Source of the DNA: Gammaproteobacteria bacterium
Lineage (GTDB): Bacteria; Pseudomonadota; Gammaproteobacteria; Pseudomonadales; Azotimanducaceae
Reading direction: 5' to 3'
Assembly: GCA_030432795.1 (NCBI GenBank)
Contig: JAUILW010000149.1
Coordinates: 1-7,457 of the forward strand
Length of the DNA stretch: 7,457 nucleotides
The translations under genes were made by a program, and so were the position numbers. Of the stretch, positions 1-5,633 are shown piece by piece. The notes below the pieces were generated by a model. That model was not told the origin of the DNA. It saw nothing but the letters and a program-made list of their open reading frames with translations, and searched no databases. Numbering within the stretch: the stretch's first letter is position 1; every line of letters begins with the position of its first letter.

Positions 1-3
1 GAA

Positions 4-33
4 TATTAGTGTGTTGGTACACTAATACACTAA
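4..33. promoter_or_regulatory. Palindromic operator-like site upstream of the amidohydrolase gene
   Basis: A perfect 9-bp inverted repeat (TATTAGTGT at 4-12, ACACTAATA at 19-27) surrounds a 6-nt spacer. The half-site ACACTAA recurs directly at 27-33, so there are three TTAGTGT half-sites in 30 bp. The site ends about 50 bp before the start codon at 86, where a repressor could cover a promoter; TAATAC at 23-28 could be a -10 box, but its -35 box would lie at or beyond the window edge. The symmetry suggests a dimeric helix-turn-helix regulator, for instance of the TetR or GntR type, but no regulator gene is in view. The repeat is directly seen; the regulatory role is inferred. Confidence 0.4.
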
Positions 34-85
34 CTTTCGAATGCCAAGTGTTAGATTGGCTGCCTGACCAACGTGGGAGAGGGTT

Positions 86-1783
86 ATGTACGATCTGCTG
101 ATCCGGAACGGCGAGGTGGTGGATGGCTCCGGCGGCGCGCGCTATCGCGCCGATGTGGCGGTGAACAATGGGCGCATCGTGCGCATCGGGCGATTGCGCG
201 AACGCGCCAGGCAGACCATCGACGCTGAAGGCCAGGTGGTCTCGCCGGGCTTCGTGGATGGCCACACGCACATGGACGCGCAGATTTTCTGGGATCCGCT
301 GGGCCAGTGCAGCTGCTACCACGGCGTTACGAGTGTGGTGATGGGCAACTGCGGTTTCACCCTGGCGCCCTGCAAGGCGGACGACGCCAACTACGTGTTC
401 CGCAACCTCGAACGGGCGGAGGACATCTCCCGCGAAGCCATGCTTGAAGGCATCGACTGGCGCTGGGAGACGTTCCCCGAATTCATGGACGTGGTGGATG
501 CGCTGCCAAAGGGCATCAATTACGCGGGCTACATCGGCCACTCGGCGCTGCGCACCTACGTGATGGGCGAGCGGGCGTTTGCCGAAGCGGCGACGGAAGA
601 CGAGGTAAAACGCATGGCGGCCATCGCCCGCGAAGCGGTGCAGTTGGGTGCGGTGGGTTTCTCCACGTCGCGGACCTTCAATCACACCACGGCAGACGAT
701 CGACCGGTGGCAAGCCGCGTTGCCGAGTGGGACGAGGTGCGTGCCATCGTCAACGCTGTGGGCGAAACCGGCCGGGGCATCTTCGAGATTGCTGGCGAAG
801 CGCCAGGACGAAAGCCGGAGCGCATCGCGGAATACTTCGGCCGGCTCAAGGGATTGGCGGTGGAATCCGGGGTAACGCAAACCTGGGGGATGTTCAGCGT
901 GCGCATCGCCCCCGACGTGTGGCGGCCGTATTTCGACCTGCTTGATGAGACGGCGGCGGCGGGCGGGCGCATGTTTGCACAGGTGCATTCCCGCAGCCTG
1001 TCCACGCTCCTGTCCTTCGAAGGCAACCTGCCGTTCGATACGTGGGACGTGTGGCGCGACTTCCGTTTGCTGCCCCTCGGCGAGCAGATGGCACGCCTCA
1101 GAAACGATGCGGTTCTGCGCGCCCGACTGGTCGAAGTTGCCAGTCAGCCCTACACCGGCCCGCGGGTGGTGGGTGCCGAGGCGCGACCACCGGAGTGGGA
1201 CTACGTGTACATCATGGACGACATGGTGTTCGACAAGCCCAGCATGGCGCAACAGGCTGCCGAACGCGGCGTGCATCCGGTGGAGCTGATGATCGACACC
1301 GCGTTGGCCCACGATTTCAAGGTGTTCTTCCGCCAACCCATCGCCAACGAGGACCAGAGCCACGTGTTGGAGATGATGAAACACCCGCGCTCGCTGGTGA
1401 CCTTCTCCGACTCCGGTGCGCACGTTTCGCAGATTATGGACAGCTCGCTGCAGACGCATCTGCTCAGCTACTGGGTGCGTGAGAAACAGGCGTTCACGCT
1501 GGAGCAGGCGGTGCGCAGGATTACCTACGACACTGCCACGGTCTGGGGGCTGCACGACCGTGGCCTGGTGCGCGAGGGCATGGCTGCGGATCTGGTGGTG
1601 TTCGACCCGAATACGGTGGGCGGCGACATGCCGCAGATGGTGCACGACCTGCCGGCGGGAGCGCGGCGTCTCAAGCAGACCGCTACCGGTATCTCACACA
1701 CGATCGTCGGCGGTGAGGTGCTGCTGAAGAATAATGAGCACACGGGTTCTTTACCGGGACGGTTTCTGCGCGCGGGCCAGTAA
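86..1783 (+). CDS. N-acyl-D-amino-acid deacylase family amidohydrolase (amidohydrolase 3 type)
   Basis: The 565-residue product matches the D-aminoacylase/N-acyl-D-amino-acid deacylase branch of the metal-dependent amidohydrolase superfamily, cytosolic enzymes that hydrolyse N-acyl amino acids or similar amides. The small N-terminal beta domain starts with LIRNGEVVDGSG. The barrel carries the metal motif GFVDGHTHMD (His60, His62, Asp64) and GNCG with Cys89, the position of the cysteine metal ligand in this family. GHSALR follows near 151-156. The late SDSGAH motif places the conserved catalytic Asp at about 442, and the C-terminal beta domain contains GLVREGMAADLVVFDP. Length fits a complete protein. 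The ATG at 86 follows a purine-rich Shine-Dalgarno (GGGAG at 75-79) by 6 nt. No partner gene is adjacent; the tRNA and a 300-bp gap separate it from the next operon. The true substrate cannot be read from sequence: D-amino acid amides, N-acetyl amino acids or other cyclic or linear amides are all possible. Confidence 0.88.
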   Translation: MYDLLIRNGEVVDGSGGARYRADVAVNNGRIVRIGRLRERARQTIDAEGQVVSPGFVDGHTHMDAQIFWDPLGQCSCYHGVTSVVMGNCGFTLAPCKADDANYVFRNLERAEDISREAMLEGIDWRWETFPEFMDVVDALPKGINYAGYIGHSALRTYVMGERAFAEAATEDEVKRMAAIAREAVQLGAVGFSTSRTFNHTTADDRPVASRVAEWDEVRAIVNAVGETGRGIFEIAGEAPGRKPERIAEYFGRLKGLAVESGVTQTWGMFSVRIAPDVWRPYFDLLDETAAAGGRMFAQVHSRSLSTLLSFEGNLPFDTWDVWRDFRLLPLGEQMARLRNDAVLRARLVEVASQPYTGPRVVGAEARPPEWDYVYIMDDMVFDKPSMAQQAAERGVHPVELMIDTALAHDFKVFFRQPIANEDQSHVLEMMKHPRSLVTFSDSGAHVSQIMDSSLQTHLLSYWVREKQAFTLEQAVRRITYDTATVWGLHDRGLVREGMAADLVVFDPNTVGGDMPQMVHDLPAGARRLKQTATGISHTIVGGEVLLKNNEHTGSLPGRFLRAGQ

Positions 1784-1810
1784 GTCAGGTTTTTGGCAGA
1801 GGAATCCGGC

Positions 1811-1839
1811 TTGCGGTAGGCCCCCCGGTGGGGCAGACT
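1811..1839 (+). promoter_or_regulatory. Candidate promoter of tRNA-Arg
   Basis: TTGCGG (1811-1816) and CAGACT (1834-1839) are separated by exactly 17 nt and followed by the GC-only stretch GCGCGCC (1840-1846). A GC-rich discriminator is typical of stringently controlled stable-RNA promoters. Transcription would begin near 1846, about 6 nt before the mature tRNA. Both boxes match the sigma-70 consensus only in part (-10 at 3 of 6), so this is a spacing- and context-based call. Confidence 0.35.
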
Positions 1840-1851
1840 GCGCGCCCTTAA

Positions 1852-1928
1852 GCGCCCGTAGCTCAATTGGATAGAGCACCAGGCTTCGAACCTGGGGGTT
1901 CGGGGTTCGAGTCCCTGCGGGCGCGCCA
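1852..1928 (+). tRNA. tRNA-Arg, anticodon UCG
   Basis: A 77-nt cloverleaf folds cleanly. The acceptor stem GCGCCCG/CGGGCGC (1852-1858 with 1918-1924) is perfect, and the D stem is GCTC/GAGC. The anticodon stem CCAGG/CCTGG (1879-1883, 1891-1895) carries loop CTTCGAA with anticodon TCG at 1886-1888. The variable loop has 5 nt, and the T arm CGGGG/CCCTG has loop TTCGAGT and one G-U pair. The discriminator is G1925 and CCA is encoded at 1926-1928. A20 in the D loop and C35 are the arginine identity elements. It should read CGA, and CGG by wobble. Confidence 0.97.
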
Positions 1929-1932
1929 CTAA

Positions 1933-1971
1933 ACGTTTTTCTGCCGTTGCAAAGCAACGGCAAAAAAACGT
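1933..1971. repeat. Long palindrome 1 (T-tract/GC stem/A-tract), 3' of the tRNA
   Basis: The arms are 18 nt each (1933-1950 and 1954-1971) around loop AAA, with a single C-A mismatch (C1941 against A1963). Outside in, the layout is ACG/CGT, T5/A5, the mismatch, then TGCCGTTGC/GCAACGGCA. The T-run lies 5' and the A-run 3' on both strands, the reverse of an intrinsic terminator, so it is not a normal Rho-independent terminator in either direction. It begins 5 nt after the tRNA CCA, so it may take part in tRNA 3' trailer processing or be a repeat element. Compare the element at 2001-2037. Confidence 0.75.
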
Positions 1972-2000
1972 GCCTCCCTCCGATTCGAAAAGCCGACAGC

Positions 2001-2037
2001 CCTTTTTTCTGCTGCGCACAGCGCAGCAAAAAAATGG
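2001..2037. repeat. Long palindrome 2, same design as palindrome 1
   Basis: T5/A5 tracts (2004-2008 with 2030-2034), a C-A mismatch (C2009 against A2029) and the stem TGCTGCGC/GCGCAGCA close on a 3-nt loop ACA (2018-2020). The outer ends CC/GG pair after a T-T mismatch. The layout copies the element 29 nt upstream, including the mismatch position, but the stem core and loop differ. As there, the A/T tracts are oriented against terminator function. Confidence 0.7.
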
Positions 2038-2060
2038 CGATAGGCCCCCTCTAGTGGAAG

Positions 2061-2116
2061 CTCTCAACACAACAATAAGCACCCCATCACACCCCAAATT
2101 GACCCCACAAAATACC
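2061..2116 (+). other. C-rich, G-poor stretch; possible Rho-loading (rut) region
   Basis: By hand count these 56 nt contain 24 C and only 2 G on the + strand, with repeated CCCC and CAC groups and no visible hairpin. Unstructured C-over-G RNA of this kind is where Rho binds. It lies downstream of the tRNA and upstream of kamA, so it could stop tRNA read-through before the operon. Apart from this, the gene-free interval 1929-2227 holds only the two palindromes, a weak promoter candidate and the hairpin at 2157-2182. The base bias is seen; the Rho role is inferred. Confidence 0.25.
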
Positions 2117-2118
2117 GC

Positions 2119-2146
2119 TTGCTTTCGGCAACCGTTGTTCTAATGT
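2119..2146 (+). promoter_or_regulatory. Weak candidate promoter of the kamA operon
   Basis: TTGCTT (2119-2124) and TAATGT (2141-2146) are 16 nt apart. An overlapping alternative -10, TCTAAT (2139-2144), matches 5 of 6 consensus bases but has no good -35. Transcription would start near 2150-2153, immediately before the hairpin at 2157. Support is limited to box similarity and position. Confidence 0.25.
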
Positions 2147-2156
2147 CCGCAAACAG

Positions 2157-2182
2157 CGGCAGCTCTCAGAGCTGTCGTTTTT
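2157..2182 (+). terminator. Intrinsic terminator-like hairpin or attenuator before kamA
   Basis: CGGCAGCT (2157-2164) pairs with AGCTGTCG (2170-2177), with one G-U pair and a short loop CTCAG, and is followed directly by TTTTT at 2178-2182. This is the standard order for a Rho-independent terminator on the + strand; the - strand has no T-run after the hairpin. It ends 45 nt before the kamA start codon. It may end upstream transcription (tRNA read-through), or act as an attenuator if the operon promoter lies above it. Confidence 0.55.
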
Positions 2183-2213
2183 CGTTGCACCTCAAGAATT
2201 CGACTACCTGTCA

Positions 2214-2218
2214 AAGGA
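2214..2218 (+). promoter_or_regulatory. Ribosome binding site fixing the kamA start
   Basis: AAGGA lies 9 nt before the ATG at 2228. It matters because the protein then carries about 82 extra N-terminal residues. The next in-frame ATG is at residue 136, inside the conserved core, and the GTG at residue 71 has no Shine-Dalgarno, so the long form is favoured. Confidence 0.6.
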
Positions 2219-2227
2219 ATGTGAATC

Positions 2228-3631
2228 ATGATCGAAGACTCTGGTGAGGAACCTCCCGGAGGCTGGCCTAAACGCCAGAATGTCCGTCGTCCCTCAAAAT
2301 CCACCATCTCCTCCCTTGTTTCCAGCCGCAAAACGCTCCCTGCCAAACAGCCGCAACTCGCGCTGGATGGCGGTGCTGCCGTCGACCTGACGTTTACTGC
2401 ACTGCCCGATCCGGAACCCGTCAGCCGCCCGAAAGTCGTGCGCCTGCGTTCGCGCAAACAGGAAAATCCCCGTACCCGCGAGTTCCGCATTCAGCACTTC
2501 CCCGATGTGTCCGATGCCGAATGGCAGGACTGGCGCTGGCAGTCGCGCAATCGCTTCAAGACGCTCGCCCAGATCGAGCGGGTGCTGCTGCTGTCCGACA
2601 GCGAACGGGAGGCGTTGTCTCAGGGTGGAACGATGTTGCCGGTGGGCATCACCCCGTACTACATGAGCCTGCTGGATCCGGCGGACGCCAACCAGGGCCT
2701 GCGCCGCACGGTCATTCCGTCGAGCAAGGAGTTTCTGCGCTCGCCTGGCGAAGCAGATGACCCGCTGGGCGAAGACGGGCACAGTCCGGTCCCTGGGTTG
2801 GTGCATCGCTATCCAGACCGCGTGCTGATGCTGCCCATCGACTTCTGCTCTACCTACTGCCGTTACTGCACCCGCTCGCGGGTGGTAGGGCACGGTGAGC
2901 TGTCGCCGCAGAAGCGTCGTCTGGAAGCCATGTTCGAATACCTGCGCGGTGCCACCCAGGTGCGCGACGTGCTGATATCCGGCGGCGACCCGCTGGCGCT
3001 CAGTGAGGACAACCTCGACTACATCCTCACCAACCTGCGCGCCATCCCGCACATCGAGTTTGTGCGTATCGGCACGAAGATGCCGGCGGTGCTGCCGCAG
3101 CGCATCACCCGCGAGCTGGTTCGCGTGCTGCGCAAACACCATCCGCTGTGGATGAGTCTGCACTTCCTGCACCCGGAGGAGTGCACGCCGGAATCGGCGA
3201 AAGCCTGTGAGCGCCTGGCGGATGCGGGTATCCCGCTGGGCTCGCAGACGGTGCTGCTCAAAGGCGTGAACGACGACGTGTCGATCATGAAAGACCTCGT
3301 ACACGGCCTGCTGAAGATGCGCGTGCGTCCGTACTACCTGTACCAGTGCGACCCAATCAGCGGCTCAGCCCACTTTCGCACCAGCGTGCGTAAGGGCCTC
3401 GAGATCATTGAGGGTCTGCGCGGCCATACCACGGGCTACGCCGTACCCACCTATGTGATCGATGCGCCCGGTGGTGGTGGCAAGATCCCCTTGCAGCCGG
3501 ACTATCTGGCTGGGCGCGACGGCAACGATCTGCTGCTGCGCAACTTCGAAGGGCGCGTGTTCCGCTATCCGGATCCGGACGCTACACAGGCACCAGTCGG
3601 GGCAACCCGCATTCCCGTGAGGGAGGTGTAG
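2228..3631 (+). CDS. kamA: Lysine 2,3-aminomutase-like radical SAM/PLP enzyme (KamA family)
   Basis: This 467-residue protein should interconvert L-lysine and L-beta-lysine using a [4Fe-4S] cluster, S-adenosylmethionine and PLP. From residue 91 (DVSDAEWQDWRWQSRNR) it aligns by eye, without gaps at key sites, to clostridial lysine 2,3-aminomutase, with a constant offset of 82. The cluster motif is CSTYCRYC (Cys207, Cys211, Cys214) and the carboxylate-binding arginine is Arg216. The two aspartates that hold the lysine epsilon-amine are Asp375 (QCD) and Asp412, and the PLP lysine is Lys419 (DAPGGGGK). Two oddities stand out. Residues 1-85 are a Pro/Arg/Ser-rich, probably disordered extension. 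All four zinc cysteines of the clostridial enzyme are absent: the Cys268 position is Asp350, and the shortened C-terminus has no cysteine. It is the first gene of a four-gene operon, 2 nt from the next. Specificity for lysine is inferred from the aspartates. EpmB-type or other aminomutase activity is less likely, as no EpmA or EF-P gene is in view. Confidence 0.9.
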   Translation: MIEDSGEEPPGGWPKRQNVRRPSKSTISSLVSSRKTLPAKQPQLALDGGAAVDLTFTALPDPEPVSRPKVVRLRSRKQENPRTREFRIQHFPDVSDAEWQDWRWQSRNRFKTLAQIERVLLLSDSEREALSQGGTMLPVGITPYYMSLLDPADANQGLRRTVIPSSKEFLRSPGEADDPLGEDGHSPVPGLVHRYPDRVLMLPIDFCSTYCRYCTRSRVVGHGELSPQKRRLEAMFEYLRGATQVRDVLISGGDPLALSEDNLDYILTNLRAIPHIEFVRIGTKMPAVLPQRITRELVRVLRKHHPLWMSLHFLHPEECTPESAKACERLADAGIPLGSQTVLLKGVNDDVSIMKDLVHGLLKMRVRPYYLYQCDPISGSAHFRTSVRKGLEIIEGLRGHTTGYAVPTYVIDAPGGGGKIPLQPDYLAGRDGNDLLLRNFEGRVFRYPDPDATQAPVGATRIPVREV

Positions 3632-3633
3632 CC

Positions 3634-4644
3634 ATGCGTATCGGCTTGACCTACGACCTGCGCTCGGAATACCTGGCGCAAGGGTACACGGAGGAGGAAA
3701 CCGCCGAGTTCGATCGAGAGGAAACGGTGGATCGCATCGATACGGCCCTGCGGGACCTTGGTTACGGTACGGACCGCATCGGTAATGTGCGACAGCTTGT
3801 CGGGCGCCTTGCGGCCGGCGATCGCTGGGACCTGGTGTTCAACATCTGCGAAGGTCTTGCGGGAGGTGCCCGGGAAAGCCAGGTGCCAGCGGTGCTGGAA
3901 GCCTACGGCATTCCGGTAACCTTTGCCGATGCGTCAGTAATGGCGCTGTGCATGAACAAGGCCTGGAGCAAACTGGTGGTGCGCAACGCCGGCGTGCCCA
4001 CGCCGCAGCACGCGGTGGTGAGCAGCGCTGCGGATATCCGCAGCGTGCGCTTGCCGATGCCGGTGTTCGTCAAGCCCATCGGTGAGGGCACCGGTAAGGG
4101 CACGGATGCTGCGTCCATCGTGTATGACCGGCAGGCGCTCGATGCACAGTGCCGCAAGCTGCTGGAGCGTTTCCGTCAGCCCGTGCTGGTGGAGACGTTC
4201 CTGCCTGGCCGCGAGTTTACGGTAGGCATCGTCGGCAGCGGTTGTCAGGCACGCGTGCTCGGTACCCTGGAGATCGTCCTGCGCGCGGAGGCAGAGGCTA
4301 ACGTGTACTCCTATGTCAATAAGGAAGCCTGCGAGTCGCTGGTGGACTATCGACTGGTGAACGCACGGCGCGATCCGCTGGTTGGGCGGGCGGAGCAGGT
4401 GGCGCTGGCAGCCTGGGAGGCCCTCGGTTGCCGGGATGCCGGGCGCATCGATCTGCGCTGCAACGAGCACGACCGGCCCAACTTCATCGAGGCGAACCCG
4501 TTGGCGGGGCTGCATCCTGAGCATTCCGACCTGCCGATGATCGCCTCGAAGGTAGGCATGCCGTATGTGGAGCTGATCCGCAACATCGTTGTGGCTGCGT
4601 CGCAGCGGATCGTCTCCAGCGGAGGTACGGCGAAGTGCGCATAG
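3634..4644 (+). CDS. ATP-grasp ligase, D-Ala-D-Ala ligase-like (first of two)
   Basis: The 336-residue protein belongs to the ATP-grasp superfamily, which forms amide bonds through acyl-phosphate intermediates. The N-terminal pre-ATP-grasp domain contains DLVFNICEG (Asn70, Glu73) and ESQVPAVLEAYGIP. Lys109 (LCMNKAWSK) and Lys147 (VFVKP) are the expected ATP-binding lysines, and a glycine-rich loop GEGTGKGT follows at 150-157. Glu187 lies in the hinge. The metal- and phosphate-binding set is RID (Asp273) and FIEANP (Glu286, Asn288). The ATG follows GGGAGG (3621-3626) by 7 nt and the kamA stop by 2 nt, so translation is probably coupled. It is unlikely to be the cell-wall Ddl: its ATP loop is atypical, no mur or fts genes are near, and it sits with an aminomutase. 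It may activate a carboxylate and join it to beta-lysine, or activate beta-lysine itself. The substrate is not readable from sequence. Confidence 0.85.
   Translation: MRIGLTYDLRSEYLAQGYTEEETAEFDREETVDRIDTALRDLGYGTDRIGNVRQLVGRLAAGDRWDLVFNICEGLAGGARESQVPAVLEAYGIPVTFADASVMALCMNKAWSKLVVRNAGVPTPQHAVVSSAADIRSVRLPMPVFVKPIGEGTGKGTDAASIVYDRQALDAQCRKLLERFRQPVLVETFLPGREFTVGIVGSGCQARVLGTLEIVLRAEAEANVYSYVNKEACESLVDYRLVNARRDPLVGRAEQVALAAWEALGCRDAGRIDLRCNEHDRPNFIEANPLAGLHPEHSDLPMIASKVGMPYVELIRNIVVAASQRIVSSGGTAKCA
4621..4625 (+). promoter_or_regulatory. Ribosome binding site fixing a GTG start
   Basis: GGAGG lies 9 nt before the GTG at 4635, inside the 3' end of the preceding ligase gene. It supports the non-ATG start; the resulting N-terminus MRIGIVFN also matches that of the neighbouring ligase (MRIGLTYD). 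Confidence 0.7.
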
Positions 4645-5633
4645 GCATCGTGTTCAACGCGCCGGGGCTCAATGCCGGTGCGGCGGAGATCGACGTGCTC
4701 GAACAGGTGCAGGTGGTGGAAACAGCGCTGGCCCGCGGCACCAATGTGGTGATTCGCCTGCCCTGCACGCTGGATCTGAATCGACTCGACGAATCCCTCA
4801 CCCACGCCCGGCCTGATGTGGTGGTCAATCTGGTGGAGGCGCTCGGCGGAACGGACCGCCTGGCAACGCTGGTACCCATGCTGCTGGAAGCGCGTGGCAT
4901 CCGTTACACCGGTGTTGGGGCGTCTGCGTTGCTCGCGTGTGTGGACAAGGTGGCGGCGAAGGTACGCCTACGGCAGGCAGGCATCCTCACGCCGGATTGG
5001 CGCGTCTTCGGCATGGAGGACGGCGGCCTCGACAGTGGCCGCATGATACTCAAGGCGCGCTTCGAGCATGCCTCCCTCGGCATGGACGATTCTGCGGTGC
5101 TGTGCGCGGCCAACGCGGAAGAAACCGATCAGGCCATCGGCGCGCGTGAACGGCGCCATCACACGCCGTTCTACGCCGAGCGCTTCATCGTCGGGCGTGA
5201 GTTCAATCTGGCGCTGCTGCAGTGTGACGAAGACGCGGACGACGGCAGCGGCGTGCAGGTGCTGCCGGTGGCGGAGATCGATTTCTCCGCGTTCCCGGCA
5301 GGCAAACCGCACATCGTCGGTCACGCAGCCAAGTGGCGCACTGACTCATTCGAGTACAGCGCCACACCGCGGCGTTTTGACTTCGCAGCTGAAGACAGAC
5401 TGCTCCTGCGGGAGCTACGGCAAATCGCCGTCATGGTGTGGCAGCGCTTCGGGCTGCGCGGCTACGCGCGTGTAGACTTTCGTGTGGACGAGCAGCGCGT
5501 GCCCTACGTGCTGGAGGTGAATGCCAATCCCTGTCTTGCCCCGGATGCCGGATTTGCTGCAGCGCTCGAACAAGCGGGTCTGGATTTTACTTCGGCCATG
5601 CGGCGCCTGTTACGGCTGGCGGTGGCCGAGTGA
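4635..5633 (+). CDS. ATP-grasp ligase, D-Ala-D-Ala ligase-like (second of two)
   Basis: This 332-residue ATP-grasp protein starts at GTG and overlaps the upstream ligase gene by 10 nt, which suggests translational coupling. The pre-ATP-grasp domain has DVVVNLVEALGG (61-72) and LLEARGIRYTG. ATP-binding lysines are expected at Lys105 (CVDKVAAK) and Lys140 (ILKARFEHASLGM, where EHASLG occupies the place of the Ddl loop EGSSVG). YAERFIVGREF (Glu182) is the hinge region. VDFRVD (Asp281) and LEVNANP (Glu294, Asn296) supply the metal ligands. All core residues look intact, so it should be active. Compared with the first ligase it differs clearly in the nucleotide loop and the middle region, so the two are diverged paralogues probably using different substrates, not a recent duplication. 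Its role is most likely a second amide bond in the same pathway, or formation of an alternative product. The exact reaction is unknown. Confidence 0.85.
   Translation: MRIGIVFNAPGLNAGAAEIDVLEQVQVVETALARGTNVVIRLPCTLDLNRLDESLTHARPDVVVNLVEALGGTDRLATLVPMLLEARGIRYTGVGASALLACVDKVAAKVRLRQAGILTPDWRVFGMEDGGLDSGRMILKARFEHASLGMDDSAVLCAANAEETDQAIGARERRHHTPFYAERFIVGREFNLALLQCDEDADDGSGVQVLPVAEIDFSAFPAGKPHIVGHAAKWRTDSFEYSATPRRFDFAAEDRLLLRELRQIAVMVWQRFGLRGYARVDFRVDEQRVPYVLEVNANPCLAPDAGFAAALEQAGLDFTSAMRRLLRLAVAE

Noticed and set aside
1820..1834. GCCCC/GGGGC hairpin after the amidohydrolase gene as its terminator
   Set aside because: The stem is only 5 bp and has no T-run; it overlaps the candidate tRNA promoter.
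1933..2037. The two palindromes as intrinsic terminators
   Set aside because: On both strands the T-run precedes the stem and an A-run follows it, the wrong order for Rho-independent termination.
1525..2097. Reverse-strand reading frame of 190 codons containing RPQGLEPRTPRFEAW
   Set aside because: This is the complement of the tRNA-Arg read as protein, a well-known database artefact. It also runs over the 3' end of the amidohydrolase gene and the palindromes.
2294..3304. Long reverse-strand open frame (336 codons) opposite kamA
   Set aside because: It lies wholly inside a gene with clear catalytic motifs, and its His/Arg/Gln-rich translation is typical of antisense frames in GC-rich DNA.
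5438..5632. Upstream extension of the GNAT frame by 65 codons
   Set aside because: It overlaps the conserved end of the second ligase, has Ala/Arg/Cys-rich shadow composition, and the ATG at 5633 begins exactly at the GNAT fold.
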